A DNA stretch of 64,000 bases from Sphingosinicella microcystinivorans (GCF_003634215.1 NZ_RBWX01000008.1:62001-126000); one strand, 5' to 3'; positions 18,017 through 27,703 are shown, counted from the stretch's first letter. The notes: a model not told the origin generated them from the letters alone. Numbers and translations: made by a program.

Positions 18017-19605
18017 GTTGGAAAATCGACAGCCTCGAAGGGCCACATCGGCCGGGAGCGCTTGTGATATTGTCGGTTGGACGGCTGCTGGCTCGAAACG
18101 ACGTAAATCACACTGCTCCCCATTTTCCCGAAACCAATCCTCCACTGCTCGGACGACTTTACGGCAACATAGCGCTTTTCGGCAGGTTCGACACCGACCG
18201 CCCGGAACATCTCGGGGCCGTAGCACTGGTCGCGAATTTCGCTAACGATGATGTCGAGTCCGGCAGCATTGATGCAAACGACGCGCCCCAGAGGCGGCCG
18301 AGAGCCTAGAAGGTTTTGCGTGACGTTTTCGGCAAGCCCTGTGATTTTGCCGCGAACGTCGAGGGGCGGCCCGGATGCCTCGCCGACCTTGCCGCCAACG
18401 CGCAGGGAAAAATCTGCACCAAGACCAGCTTCAAAGCCCAAGCGTACTGCCAAGGGATCCCATATCGGGCCAATGCATGCTGGGGTAAGTCCATTGTCCA
18501 GCATTGCACGGGCCAATGCCATATTGTCACCGGAAGCCCCTCCGCCGGGGTTGTCGGAACTATCGACCAAAATTACGGGAAATGCGGTCGCAGCCTTGGC
18601 AAGCTCGATGTCATCCGCAAAGGTTCGCCCTGTCCCGTTGCCTTTCATGACCCCGGCCATGGCTTGATAGCGGCGACCGAAATCTTGCGCGATCGAAGCG
18701 GCAGCTGGCTGGTCATTGTCGGTATAGATCAGCACTTTTGAGCCCATGCGAGCGACATCGCCAGCACGGAAACCGTGGATCAGTGAGCCGGAGAGGACTT
18801 GCCCTTGCCGCTCGCGCTCGATGAGGTCCGCGACCAGTTCCTTCATTGGTGAAGATTGCGTCGTCAATCCGCCGACCATCCGGCAGTCAAACAGGCTTGC
18901 CGTCGGCCTGATCTCGCCCTCGCGAATTCTCTCGAGCAAATCGAAAAGGTCACGCGCGCGCTCGACGTAGTCGATGTGCGGATAGTACTTGAACGCAACA
19001 AGGACGTCGGCAGCGCTAACCATGCGCTGCGACAGGTGAGCGTGAAGATCAAGCTCGGCTCCAAGCGCAACATCTTGGCCGACAATAGCTCGGGCACGCT
19101 CGAGAAGATCGGCCTCGCATTCGTCCTCACTGAAGGCAAGCATCGCACCATGCAAACCGAAGGCGACGATGTCGACAGGCATGGCACGTTGCAGCTGGTC
19201 AAGAATCTCGTCGCGCAGCATCTGGTAGGCCTGCGCGGTGACCGGCCCGCCCGGCATGGCGAAGGCACAGGTTCCCTCGATGACCTCGTATCGTCCGTCT
19301 CGGGCTCGCTCTCGCGCAGCCCAGAGTGGTCCGGTCGCCTCGGTTGCAAAATCCGGGTGCTCCCCGGGGCGCCAGAGCATCGTTGCCCTGAATGCATCGA
19401 GGCCAGTCGGCAGTGGCGAGAATGAATTCGTCTCGGTACCAAAAGTCGCCACAAATACGCGCAACCTTCGGCCCAGCAGCGCCGCACCAGCCGCTTTCGA
19501 TCCAGCCATCGACAACATGACTCCCATCAACGTTCGACGATCAAACATAACACGAATCTTCGGTTTGCTGTTGTTCGCGCCAACTGGCGGCAGCCACCCC
19601 GTCAT
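18013..19605 (-). CDS. mlrC: Microcystin degradation protein MlrC (M81 metallopeptidase)
   Basis: 530 residues in this form. M81/MlrC family: FVATFGTETNSFSPLP (Glu58), FGLHGAMLAF (His152), GAELDLHAHLSQRM (Asp186, His188), YYPHIDY (His210), and VDSSDNPGGGASGDN. These match, with an offset of 2, the zinc/active-site residues reported for MlrC. MlrC cleaves linear microcystin and the Adda-containing tetrapeptide to free Adda. The start is uncertain: ATG 19605 fits the length of known MlrC. ATG 19548 gives a TAT-like FDRRTLMGVML start and fits the promoter geometry better, because the operator abuts 19605. Divergent from mlrA, as in all mlr clusters. Confidence 0.95.
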   Translation of the reverse strand: MTGWLPPVGANNSKPKIRVMFDRRTLMGVMLSMAGSKAAGAALLGRRLRVFVATFGTETNSFSPLPTGLDAFRATMLWRPGEHPDFATEATGPLWAARERARDGRYEVIEGTCAFAMPGGPVTAQAYQMLRDEILDQLQRAMPVDIVAFGLHGAMLAFSEDECEADLLERARAIVGQDVALGAELDLHAHLSQRMVSAADVLVAFKYYPHIDYVERARDLFDLLERIREGEIRPTASLFDCRMVGGLTTQSSPMKELVADLIERERQGQVLSGSLIHGFRAGDVARMGSKVLIYTDNDQPAAASIAQDFGRRYQAMAGVMKGNGTGRTFADDIELAKAATAFPVILVDSSDNPGGGASGDNMALARAMLDNGLTPACIGPIWDPLAVRLGFEAGLGADFSLRVGGKVGEASGPPLDVRGKITGLAENVTQNLLGSRPPLGRVVCINAAGLDIIVSEIRDQCYGPEMFRAVGVEPAEKRYVAVKSSEQWRIGFGKMGSSVIYVVSSQQPSNRQYHKRSRPMWPFEAVDFPT

Positions 19606-19607
19606 AA

Positions 19608-19629
19608 ATCATCCGGCCGGACAGTCAAT
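19608..19629. promoter_or_regulatory. TetR-type operator, site 2 (mlrC / mlrA)
   Basis: Halves ATCATCCGGCC and GGACAGTCAAT; 18 of 22 positions match site 1. On the mlrC strand TTGACT forms a -35. On the mlrA strand a separate TTGACC lies just downstream at 19635-19640. Confidence 0.65.
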
Positions 19630-19690
19630 TCTTGTTGACCCTTTCAGAGTCATCTGGAATGTTCGGCTGAGGGTATGGGAGAATCGAACA

Positions 19691-20701
19691 ATGCGGGAGT
19701 TTGTCAGGCAGCGGCCTTTAGTAAGCTTTTATGTGCTGGCGATCCTGATCGCTCTCGCAGCCAATGTGCTGCGCGCGATGGACCCGACCCCCCTAGGCCC
19801 CATGTTCAAGATGTTGCAAGAGACGCACGCTCACCTCAACATTGTGACGGCCATCAGGTCCACGTTCGATTATCCAACAGCCTATACGTTCCTGTTGTTC
19901 CCGGCTGCACCAATGCTTGCGGCCCTGATTGTGACCGGAATAGGCTACGGTCGCGCAGGATTTCGTGAGCTGCTAAGCCGCTGCGCCCCTTGGCGAGATC
20001 CTGTTTCGTGGCGGCAGGGCGTCACTGTCATTGCGGTGTGCTTCCTTGTCTTCTTCGCGCTCACCGGGATGATGTGGGTTCAGACCTACCTATACGCTCC
20101 GTCAGGTACGCTCGATCGCGCATTCCTGCGCTATGGGTCAGATCCGCTCTCCATTTACGCGATGCTGGCAGCATCGCTTCTTATCAGCCCGGGCCCGCTG
20201 CTCGAGGAGCTTGGCTGGCGCGGGTTCGCACTGCCCCAGCTGCTCAAGAAGTTTGACCCCCTGACGGCGGCGGTCATCCTCGGCACCATGTGGTGGGCCT
20301 GGCATTTGCCACGCGACTTGCCGGCAATGTTCTCCGGCGAGCCTGGTGCCCTCTGGGGGGTTATCGTCAAGCAGTTCGTTATCGCGCCCGGAATGATCGC
20401 CAGTACGATCATCGCTGTCTTTGTTTGCAACAAACTGGGTGGATCGCTGTGGGGCGGATTGCTTACTCACGCGATCCATAACGAGCTGGGCGTAAACGTA
20501 ATGGCCGAATGGTCGCCCGCGGCTGCAGGACTCGGGTGGCGCCCTTGGGATTTCATCGAATTCGCCGTGGCCATTGGGCTCGTCCTGATTTGTGGAAGGA
20601 GCCTTGGTGCCGCATCTCCTGACAATGCGCGATTGGCCTGGGGCAACGTGCCGCCAAAGCTGCCGGGCGGAGCGACTGACAAGTCCGGCGCGAACGCGTG
20701 A
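19691..20701 (+). CDS. mlrA: Microcystinase MlrA (CPBP/ABI-type intramembrane endopeptidase)
   Basis: 336 residues, exactly the length of known MlrA, starting MREFVRQRPLVSFYVLAIL. Several membrane segments are evident. The glutamyl-protease motifs are all present: LLEELGWRGFALPQ (Glu172, Glu173, Arg177), WWAWHLP (His205), and GLLTHAIHNELGVN (His260, Asn264). MlrA opens cyclic microcystin at the Adda-Arg bond in the inner membrane/periplasm, lowering toxicity greatly. The gene heads a mlrA-mlrD unit (GTGA overlap) and diverges from mlrC across an 85-bp region containing operator site 2. Confidence 0.97.
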   Translation: MREFVRQRPLVSFYVLAILIALAANVLRAMDPTPLGPMFKMLQETHAHLNIVTAIRSTFDYPTAYTFLLFPAAPMLAALIVTGIGYGRAGFRELLSRCAPWRDPVSWRQGVTVIAVCFLVFFALTGMMWVQTYLYAPSGTLDRAFLRYGSDPLSIYAMLAASLLISPGPLLEELGWRGFALPQLLKKFDPLTAAVILGTMWWAWHLPRDLPAMFSGEPGALWGVIVKQFVIAPGMIASTIIAVFVCNKLGGSLWGGLLTHAIHNELGVNVMAEWSPAAAGLGWRPWDFIEFAVAIGLVLICGRSLGAASPDNARLAWGNVPPKLPGGATDKSGANA

Positions 20702-21984
20702 GCGTCATGTCCCGGTGGCTTCCGAAAACATTTCGGGATCACCCAGCGGTCTTACTGCTGGCCGCGACGGAAATGTGGGAGGCCTTCTCCTATGTCGGGC
20801 TCAGAACCGTACTGGTCTACTACCTTACGCAGGACTTGGGCTATTCGACCGAGGACGCCTCACTTATCTATGGGACGTTCCTCGGCGTAGCCTATGTAAC
20901 GCCAATCCTGGGTGGGTGGATCGCCGATAGGTTTATTGGCCGATCGGCGGCAATTGTCGGTGGCGCATTGCTGAAGATGGCCGGGTACATCGGCCTTTTG
21001 TTTGGCGCCAACGTTACGGTCTGTCTCGCCGCAATTGTCATTGGCAACGGCCTGTTTCTGCCTACCCTTCCCGCTACTCTGGGCGCTCTTTTTTCTCCGA
21101 ACGACCCTGATCGCCAACGCAGTTTCAGCTTCTATTATCTGGCAGTCAGCGCCGGAGCGCTGCTTGCACCGCTGATTTGCGGCACGCTTGGCGAGAATTT
21201 CGGCTGGCGCTATAGCTTCCTGGCTTCCGCAACAGGGCTTGCGGCCGCCATCGTCATCTTTTTGGCCGGACGTCATCTGCTGCCACCCGATCGAGCGGCA
21301 GCAGCTTCCCAACCGATCTACGAAGCCCCGATCGGTGCGACGGGTCGGTCCGTCATCCCGCTTCTGGCCTGTGTCCTGATGGCAGTCATCATCTTGCGGG
21401 TCGCTTATGAGCAGCTCGGCAACACTGTTGCGCTCTTCGCCGCCAGTCAGGTCGATCGTTCATTGGATGGAGATATCACCATCCCCTATACCTGGTTTCA
21501 GTCACTCAATCCGCTGGGGGTCATTCTGTTCACCCCCCTGCTCGTCTGGGGATGGCGCAAGTCCGCCTCAAGAGGCGGTCCACAGGACGATTATTTCAGA
21601 ATGGCTATCGGTAGCAGCATTATGGCCGCCGCCTTCGTTGGCCTCGCACTGGTCATCCAACTGGGGCAACCTGGTCAGATCCCCTGGCCAGTCCTTGCGG
21701 CCTTCTTCCTGATGGTAACTTTCGGCGAACTGTGGGTGCTCCCAGTAGGCCTCAGTCTATTTGCCCGCTTGGCGCCCGCCGGGCGAGGCGCAATCACCAT
21801 CGCGTTCTGGTATAGCGCTCGTGCAGCAGGCAATTTTTTAGCTGGCCTGATGGGCCGCGCCGAACCTGCACTCGGCTATGGCAACTTCTTCCTGCTTTGC
21901 GCAGCCTTTCCTTTGCTTGCTGCAGCGATCTTCGTCGCAATAAGCCGGCGTCCTCGGCGCATTATGGAAGCCACCGGAACATAA
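20698..21984 (+). CDS. mlrD: MlrD transporter (MFS/POT-like)
   Basis: 428 residues from GTG 20698, overlapping the mlrA stop by 4 nt. About 12 hydrophobic segments; ATEMWEAFSYVGLRTVLVYY near residue 25 is the POT-family (peptide transporter) signature region, and GGWIADRFIGRSAAIVGG follows. MlrD is assumed to move microcystin or its breakdown products across the inner membrane; its direction is unproven. The 3' end overlaps that of convergent mlrB by 23 bp, as expected for this conserved cluster. Confidence 0.93.
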   Translation: MSVMSRWLPKTFRDHPAVLLLAATEMWEAFSYVGLRTVLVYYLTQDLGYSTEDASLIYGTFLGVAYVTPILGGWIADRFIGRSAAIVGGALLKMAGYIGLLFGANVTVCLAAIVIGNGLFLPTLPATLGALFSPNDPDRQRSFSFYYLAVSAGALLAPLICGTLGENFGWRYSFLASATGLAAAIVIFLAGRHLLPPDRAAAASQPIYEAPIGATGRSVIPLLACVLMAVIILRVAYEQLGNTVALFAASQVDRSLDGDITIPYTWFQSLNPLGVILFTPLLVWGWRKSASRGGPQDDYFRMAIGSSIMAAAFVGLALVIQLGQPGQIPWPVLAAFFLMVTFGELWVLPVGLSLFARLAPAGRGAITIAFWYSARAAGNFLAGLMGRAEPALGYGNFFLLCAAFPLLAAAIFVAISRRPRRIMEATGT

Positions 21985-23587
21985 GTCTGTTCAGATTGAC
22001 GGTGTGAAATGTAAAACTCTGAGGACCAGTTGCATGCAATGAAAATGCGGCGTTCGGGGCCACCAGGTCATCCGCCAGCGCAGCAACGAGCGGAACCGCA
22101 CCCGCTGGAGTATTCAGCGTCCATCCATTCGAATCCCTTGACAGGGTTACAGTGACACCGAGCTCATCGCTCCGATATCGACCGGGCCTGAACTGCTTGG
22201 CTCCAGGTGCGCCAGTTCCGACGTAGTTGTATAAGATTGGCCCGCTTTCGGTCCACTGGACAACACGTGCGCGCCCGCCGCGTGCGATTGCATAGCTTAG
22301 CAGGACACCCCGGCGCGCGCGGTAGATCCCATCCTGGCGGCGCGTCACTTTCTCAGCTCGCATGTTGTAGCTGACAATCGGTTCACCGTCACGGTGAGCG
22401 ACGATGAGATACTGTCCGTACAAGGGATCGCGATAGTAGCCATCAGGCGCGGCGCGGAGGTCACCAATTTGTCCCAGGCGCTTCATCTCGGCAGGATCAA
22501 TTGCGCGATCAAACCCCGGATCAGGTGCCCCGGGCTTCACGAGCAAAGCAATTTTGCGCGCACGTTCAGCCGGCGCGATATCATCACGATTGCACATCAC
22601 GCTGATACCCATCCCGCTGTCCGGATAGAGCACGTCCATGGCCCGGTTGCCCACAACCAAGCCCGAATGCGACACAACACGCTCGCCTTGCCGATTATCC
22701 ACGAACAACCCACCGGCATAATCGACAGGTCTGCCAGAGCGCAGTTTTCCGTTCACGAGGCGGGCCACTTCGAGTGCCTTGCCGCCGGTTGTAGCAGCGA
22801 GCGAAGCGCCATGCCAAAGAGCAAGGTCGCCAACAGTGGTGCGCACACCGCGGTCGCCATAGCCTTGCCAGGTCCAGGCTGCGGCGACAAAGCTACCATT
22901 CTTGGCGATTTGGTAGCCGCGTGCATCCCCTGCAATCAAACGGGTTGTATCAAGCGTTGCGCGCGTTTCCTTCATGCCCGCCGGCATGAAGAGCCGCTCG
23001 CGCGCAACATCCGGAAATGGTTTTCCGGTTAGGCGCTCCACGATTTCTGCGAGCAGGAAGTAATTGGTGTTAACGTAAGAAAAACGACGGCCAGGTGGGC
23101 CGTCGAGTCCCCGTTGCGCCATCACAAATGCCAGCACTTCCTCGCGGGAATGGGGTTTGCTCTCATCGTCTCCGCGTGCCCTGAATGCATCGAAATATTC
23201 CCGGATGCCGCTGGTGTGGTGCAACAAATCCGCGACCGTGACCGGATCGTATACCTTAGGGAGCTCAGGCAGATAGGTGCGGATCGATGCCGCCAATTTT
23301 AGTCGGCGTTCCTGTGCCAACATCAGGATGAGAGCGGCCGTGAACTGCTTCGATGTTGACGCCAGTTCGAAGCGTGTTGCGGGTGTAATCGGTTCCCGTG
23401 TGGCCAGGTCCGCAAGACCGAAGCCACCCTGATAGAGAACTTTGCCGCGCATGTTCACGGCATAGGCGCAACCCGGTTGGTCCGGCTTGATATCAGCAAA
23501 TACCGCATCGAGGTCCTTCGGCTCGACATGGGGCGTCGCCATTGGGATTGCGGCCGTCAGCGCCAGGAAAAGCTTTGTTGCAGTCAT
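21962..23587 (-). CDS. mlrB: Linearised microcystin hydrolase MlrB (serine beta-lactamase-like)
   Basis: 541 residues. Penicillin-recognising fold: ELASTSKQF (Ser77-x-x-Lys80), SYVNTNYF (Tyr171-x-Asn173), VVSHSGLV (His307), plus a C-terminal beta domain. A short hydrophobic N-terminus (KLFLALTAAIPMA) suggests export. MlrB cuts linear microcystin to the tetrapeptide Adda-Glu-Mdha-Ala. Convergent with mlrD and divergent from the M19 dipeptidase gene, with which it shares operator site 3. Some mlr strains carry a broken mlrB; here the frame is intact. Confidence 0.95.
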   Translation of the reverse strand: MTATKLFLALTAAIPMATPHVEPKDLDAVFADIKPDQPGCAYAVNMRGKVLYQGGFGLADLATREPITPATRFELASTSKQFTAALILMLAQERRLKLAASIRTYLPELPKVYDPVTVADLLHHTSGIREYFDAFRARGDDESKPHSREEVLAFVMAQRGLDGPPGRRFSYVNTNYFLLAEIVERLTGKPFPDVARERLFMPAGMKETRATLDTTRLIAGDARGYQIAKNGSFVAAAWTWQGYGDRGVRTTVGDLALWHGASLAATTGGKALEVARLVNGKLRSGRPVDYAGGLFVDNRQGERVVSHSGLVVGNRAMDVLYPDSGMGISVMCNRDDIAPAERARKIALLVKPGAPDPGFDRAIDPAEMKRLGQIGDLRAAPDGYYRDPLYGQYLIVAHRDGEPIVSYNMRAEKVTRRQDGIYRARRGVLLSYAIARGGRARVVQWTESGPILYNYVGTGAPGAKQFRPGRYRSDELGVTVTLSRDSNGWTLNTPAGAVPLVAALADDLVAPNAAFSLHATGPQSFTFHTVNLNRLMFRWLP

Positions 23588-23660
23588 CAGATCTTGCCTC
23601 GCTCAATCAGCCAATCGAACCGCTGGATTTCCAGCGCATTTAATGGCAAAGCGATGTTCC

Positions 23661-23682
23661 ATATTCCGCCCGGTCGGTCAAT
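23661..23682. promoter_or_regulatory. TetR-type operator, site 3 (mlrB / dipeptidase)
   Basis: Halves ATATTCCGCCC and GGTCGGTCAAT, the second being a perfect consensus half. It lies 20 bp before the dipeptidase ATG. On the mlrB strand it supplies TTGACC as a -35. Confidence 0.75.
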
Positions 23683-23701
23683 CAAAGAGAGGCATTTCCT
23701 G

Positions 23702-24919
23702 ATGCTAAAGCGTTCAATCATCCTTGGCGCAGCTGCGCTGATGGGATCCTCTATCGTATTCGCTCGCAATGGAGCGCTGATGTCACCGGCACACCGGGCC
23801 GCAATCGTGCTCGATACCCATATCGACACCCCTGCATTGCTGCACGTTGCCGGTTGGTCGATAATGGATCGCCACTCGCTTTCGGTTGACGGAACACAGG
23901 TTGACCTTCCGCGAATGCAAGATGGCGGGCTTGATGGTGGCTTCTTCGTCGTCTTCACCGAGCAGGGCCCCAGAACCCCGGCTGGCTTCGCCATGGCGCG
24001 CGACGCAGCATTGATCCGCGCCCTTGAAATTCGGGACATGGTCGCGCGACACAACAAGGACTTTGAACTTGCGACACGGGCAGACGACGCCGAAACGATC
24101 GTCAAATCGGGCAAGCGGGTCGTCTTCATGAGTATGGAGAACGGTTATCCAATCGGCCGGGACTTGTCGTTAATGCGCACCTTCCGTGCGCTCGGTGTGA
24201 CAATGATGGGCCCGGTCCACGTCGGCAACAATGATCTGGCGGACAGCTCAAATCCCGACAACGGGCCGGAATGGTACGGCCTGTCTCCGCTTGGGCGTCA
24301 GTGGGTAGCCGAGGCCAATCGACTCGGTATCTTGATCGACGCTTCACACGCTTCTCCGGAAGCGCTGGATGATATTCTTGCCCTGTCCACCGCACCGGTC
24401 ATCTTGTCCCATAGCAGCCTCAAGAGCCTTGCGGACAATCCCCGCAACATTGATGATGCGAGGCTGCGGGCGCTTGCAGCCAAGGGCGGTGTCATTCAGA
24501 TCAACGCCGTGTCGAGCCATCTCGGGGTACCCAACAGTCGGGGCCGCGCACCGGCCCGCGCTTTGCTCGGGCAACCGGTCGCCAACATCGCCGAGCTTCA
24601 GGCGCAGCGCGCGGCAGTGCTCAAGATCGAACGTGAAAATCCGGCCCCACGTGCCAACCTGGATCTTCTGGTCGCTCAGATTCGCTACGCAGTGGCCCTT
24701 GTTGGTATCGATCATGTCGGTTTGTCGGGTGATTTCGATGGTGGTGGCGGTATCGATGGCTTCGACGAAGCGAACGACTATCCAAAGGTCACCCAGCGCT
24801 TGCTGGCGGTCGGCTTCACCGCTGAAGACCTCCGCAAGTTCTGGGGAGGAAACGTTTTGCGCGTCCTGCGCGAAGCGCAGGCTCGGGCCGAGCCGTCTGC
24901 AGTCGCTGGACCGCAATGA
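23702..24919 (+). CDS. M19 family (renal/dehydropeptidase-type) dipeptidase
   Basis: 405 residues from ATG 23702, with a signal peptide (LKRSIILGAAALMGSSIVFA). Metal ligands of the M19 amidohydrolase fold are visible: LDTHIDTP (His40, Asp42), MSMENGYPI (Glu), LIDASHAS and VILSHSSL (His), GLSGDFDGGGG (Asp). M19 enzymes split dipeptides including those with D- or dehydro-residues; mammalian renal dipeptidase is also called dehydropeptidase I. Microcystin contains D-residues and N-methyldehydroalanine, so a role on Mdha- or D-Ala-containing fragments is likely (inference). It shares operator site 3 with mlrB and overlaps the next gene (ATGA). Confidence 0.9.
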   Translation: MLKRSIILGAAALMGSSIVFARNGALMSPAHRAAIVLDTHIDTPALLHVAGWSIMDRHSLSVDGTQVDLPRMQDGGLDGGFFVVFTEQGPRTPAGFAMARDAALIRALEIRDMVARHNKDFELATRADDAETIVKSGKRVVFMSMENGYPIGRDLSLMRTFRALGVTMMGPVHVGNNDLADSSNPDNGPEWYGLSPLGRQWVAEANRLGILIDASHASPEALDDILALSTAPVILSHSSLKSLADNPRNIDDARLRALAAKGGVIQINAVSSHLGVPNSRGRAPARALLGQPVANIAELQAQRAAVLKIERENPAPRANLDLLVAQIRYAVALVGIDHVGLSGDFDGGGGIDGFDEANDYPKVTQRLLAVGFTAEDLRKFWGGNVLRVLREAQARAEPSAVAGPQ

Positions 24920-26406
24920 TGCGATCGCCTGAGTGCAGCCTGCTGTTCCGCGGCGGGCTTGTAATCGACGGTACCGGAACGCGCGGCGTGATCCAGGACG
25001 TGGCAGTCGAAAACGGCACAATCGTTGCGACCGGAGATCTTTCTCGATGGCGTTCGCGCGAGACAATCGACATAGCGGGCCGAGCGCTTTGTCCTGGCTT
25101 TATTGACGTTCATACGCATGACGATCACTTCGTGTTCGCCGATCCTTCCGCGTTTCCCCGTGTCAGCCAAGGGGTGACCACGGTTGTCGTGGGGAATTGC
25201 GGCGTGAGTCTCGCCCCCTTCGTCGCCTCCGGAGAACTCCCTCCCCCCTTTGCAGAGGTCGCCGCCAAGGTTGATTTCCGCTTCTCACGCTTTCGCGATT
25301 ACTTGGACGCGCTCGAAGCCACACCACCCGCCGTCAACGTCGCCGCGCTTGTCGGTCATACCACGCTTCGCGCCGCGACAATGGACAGGCTTGATCGTCC
25401 CGCGACCGCCAGCGAGCGAATGGAGATGCGCTCGCTGGCCGCTGAGGCCATGACTGCCGGGGCGATTGGTATGTCCTCTGGGCTCTTCTATCCGCCAGCG
25501 AGGGCAGCGCCGATGGAAGAAGTGATCGCAATTGCGGAAGTTGTCTCCGAGTACGGCGGTATTTATGCGACCCATCTGCGCGACGAAGGGAGCGCCATCG
25601 ATGCTGCAATCGATGAGGCGCTCCTTATCGCCGAACGTGCGGGAATGCCGCTGATCATTTCGCATCACAAGCTTATGGGCGAAGCCAATTTCGGCCGCGC
25701 ACCTGAAACTCTGCGCAGGATTGTCCAGGCTTCAGCTCGGCAGGAGGTTGGCTTTGATGTCTACCCTTATGTCGCGGCTGCGAGTTCGTTCAACCTGGAC
25801 CTTTACCGCCTTTCGAAGCGTGTCCTGATCACCTGGAGTGCAGTCAAGCCTGATGCTGCAGGTCGAGAGCTTGACGAGGTTGCAGCCGAATTAGGCCTGA
25901 GCGGCGAGGCGGCACTGACAGCGCTGGCGCCTGGCGGCGCGGTTTACTTCTGCATGGACGAGAATGATCTGCGCCACATCCTTGCCTGCCCTGATGCGAT
26001 GATCGGTTCGGACGGGACGACCACCAGTATCCGCCCTCACCCTCGCCTGTGGGGGACATTTACGCGAGTTCTTGGCCGGTACGCGCGCGATGAAGGTCTA
26101 TTTCCCTTCGAGGAAGCGATCCGTCGGATGACAAGCTTGCCAGCGCGGCGGTTTCGCCTGGCCAGGCGCGGTGTGATTGCCCCTGGCGCAATTGCGGATC
26201 TGGTGGTGCTCGATCCGGCCACCGTTGGCGATGCGGCTGATTTCGAAAATCCGATCCAGCCTAGCACAGGGGTCGAGAGTGTATATGTCGCTGGGACACC
26301 CGTCTATCGCGACGGGACGGCCACCGGCGCGCGCCCAGGCTGCATTCTTAGAGGGCTACAGACGCGGCTCCAAAAGGATCGGCCGGTATCATCTCTTAGG
26401 GCCTAA
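24916..26406 (+). CDS. N-acyl-D-amino-acid deacylase family amidohydrolase
   Basis: 496 residues. D-aminoacylase residues are in register: GFIDVHTHDDHF (His66, His68), VVGNCGVSLAPF (Cys95), YATHLRDEG (His), ISHHKLMG (His), MIGSDGTTT (Asp). The domain order is the usual small beta domain split around a TIM barrel. Such enzymes remove acyl or peptidyl groups from D-amino acids, which suits D-Ala, D-MeAsp and D-Glu of microcystin. It is translationally coupled to the M19 dipeptidase gene. Confidence 0.9.
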   Translation: MMRSPECSLLFRGGLVIDGTGTRGVIQDVAVENGTIVATGDLSRWRSRETIDIAGRALCPGFIDVHTHDDHFVFADPSAFPRVSQGVTTVVVGNCGVSLAPFVASGELPPPFAEVAAKVDFRFSRFRDYLDALEATPPAVNVAALVGHTTLRAATMDRLDRPATASERMEMRSLAAEAMTAGAIGMSSGLFYPPARAAPMEEVIAIAEVVSEYGGIYATHLRDEGSAIDAAIDEALLIAERAGMPLIISHHKLMGEANFGRAPETLRRIVQASARQEVGFDVYPYVAAASSFNLDLYRLSKRVLITWSAVKPDAAGRELDEVAAELGLSGEAALTALAPGGAVYFCMDENDLRHILACPDAMIGSDGTTTSIRPHPRLWGTFTRVLGRYARDEGLFPFEEAIRRMTSLPARRFRLARRGVIAPGAIADLVVLDPATVGDAADFENPIQPSTGVESVYVAGTPVYRDGTATGARPGCILRGLQTRLQKDRPVSSLRA

Positions 26407-26409
26407 TCC

Positions 26410-26461
26410 ATGTCAGTGAAATGGCGGAGCAACTATGCTTCTTCGGTATCGCTGACATTTT
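26410..26461 (+). terminator. Possible terminator after the deacylase gene
   Basis: ATGTCAG (26410-26416) and CTGACAT (26452-26458) pair across a 35-nt loop, followed by TTT. Weak but well placed. Confidence 0.3.
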
Positions 26462-26562
26462 CTCGCGTCTCCAACCATCATGACAATCTGTCATCGCGCT
26501 AATGAACAGCATCAGTGCCGGTTATGAGTGGACTTGTCAGCGAAGACTGCAGCTTATCATCT

Positions 26563-26584
26563 ATTGACCGACCGTTCATTTAAT
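26563..26584. promoter_or_regulatory. TetR-type operator, site 4 (acyl-CoA dehydrogenase operon)
   Basis: First half ATTGACCGACC is the full consensus; the second, GTTCATTTAAT, is degenerate. TTGACC (26565-26570) would be the -35 of the operon starting at 26648. Confidence 0.7.
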
Positions 26585-26647
26585 GCGATAGCGGCGGCCA
26601 TGATAAAGAATGTTGCTTCAGCGCTTGACCGCAACGGGGGCCGCTAG

Positions 26648-27703
26648 GTGGAGTTCGATTTCACCGAGGAGTATCGGCTCCTCGCGGATCAATTACGGCG
26701 GGCTCTCGAGGTAGCAGCGCCGCTCGATGCGGCACGAAAAACTGTCGACAGCGGACAGCTCAACCGCTCGGCTTGGGGTCTGCTAAGTGAAATGGGGATC
26801 CTAGCCAGCGGCATTTCCGCTGACTTTGGCGGCAACGATCTCGGGTCGATCCCGGTTTGCCTGGCTTCAGAAGCAATTGGTTGGTCGGTGGCTGCGGTGC
26901 CGACCGAGTCATTGTATCATGCTACACCCCTGATCCAGTCGTGCGGATCAGCTGATCAGCGGACTCACTGGTTACCAGCACTGGCTAGTGGTGAAGCGAC
27001 TGGATGTGTGGCTACAGGCGCAGTCCTGGCGATCCATAACGATCGTCTCACTGGCGCAGTTTCGCCCGTTTCGGGGGGACACGAGGCGTCAGTGGCGATT
27101 GTCCGAGCAGACAACAGATTGTGGCTCGTCGATCTGACAGCAAGTGACATTGAGCGGGAGCAGCTTGCCACATTAGACCCAGGCCGACCTCTCTGCCGCA
27201 TCGCATTTCGCGGCACTCCGGCCACTCCAATGGTCAGCGACACTTCGGATTTCGCGCTCAACCACGCAGTTGTCTGCGTTGCCTTCGAACAGATTGGTGG
27301 AGCCTCCCGAGCTCTCGATGGGGCGATTGCTTATGCGCGCGAACGCCAGGCTTTCGGCCACAGCATTGGTTCATACCAGGCCATCAAGCACAAGCTGACC
27401 GACATTTGGACAAGGATTGAGATTGCGCGGGCGCATGCGATGTATGCTGCGTCGTCGCTCGATACCCGGGCAAGCGACTTGCCGCTGGCTGCTGCCGCGG
27501 CTCGCGCTGCTGCGACCGAAGCCTATCTGTTTGCCGCGCAAGAAACATTACAGGTCCATGGCGGCTACGGCTTCACTTTCGAAGCAGACTCACACCTATT
27601 CTACCGTCGGGCCCGAGCGCTTGCGGCCAGCTTCGGACCTGCAATCGAGTGGCGGTCGCGTTTGGCCGCTAGGCTGATCGCCGGCGAGACCGCGCTGCAT
27701 TGA
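26648..27703 (+). CDS. Acyl-CoA dehydrogenase, subunit 1
   Basis: 351 residues from GTG 26648. ACAD fold with FTEEYRLLADQLRRAL, a middle beta domain, RERQAFGHSIGSYQAIKHKL and the C-terminal QVHGGYGFTFEADSHLFYRR. Length and pairing with another ACAD right behind it resemble the heteromeric FadE-type enzymes of steroid side-chain degradation, where two different subunits share one active site. Its likely role is dehydrogenation of a branched acyl-CoA from Adda. First gene of an ACAD-ACAD-SDR-crotonase operon. Confidence 0.88.
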   Translation: MEFDFTEEYRLLADQLRRALEVAAPLDAARKTVDSGQLNRSAWGLLSEMGILASGISADFGGNDLGSIPVCLASEAIGWSVAAVPTESLYHATPLIQSCGSADQRTHWLPALASGEATGCVATGAVLAIHNDRLTGAVSPVSGGHEASVAIVRADNRLWLVDLTASDIEREQLATLDPGRPLCRIAFRGTPATPMVSDTSDFALNHAVVCVAFEQIGGASRALDGAIAYARERQAFGHSIGSYQAIKHKLTDIWTRIEIARAHAMYAASSLDTRASDLPLAAAAARAAATEAYLFAAQETLQVHGGYGFTFEADSHLFYRRARALAASFGPAIEWRSRLAARLIAGETALH

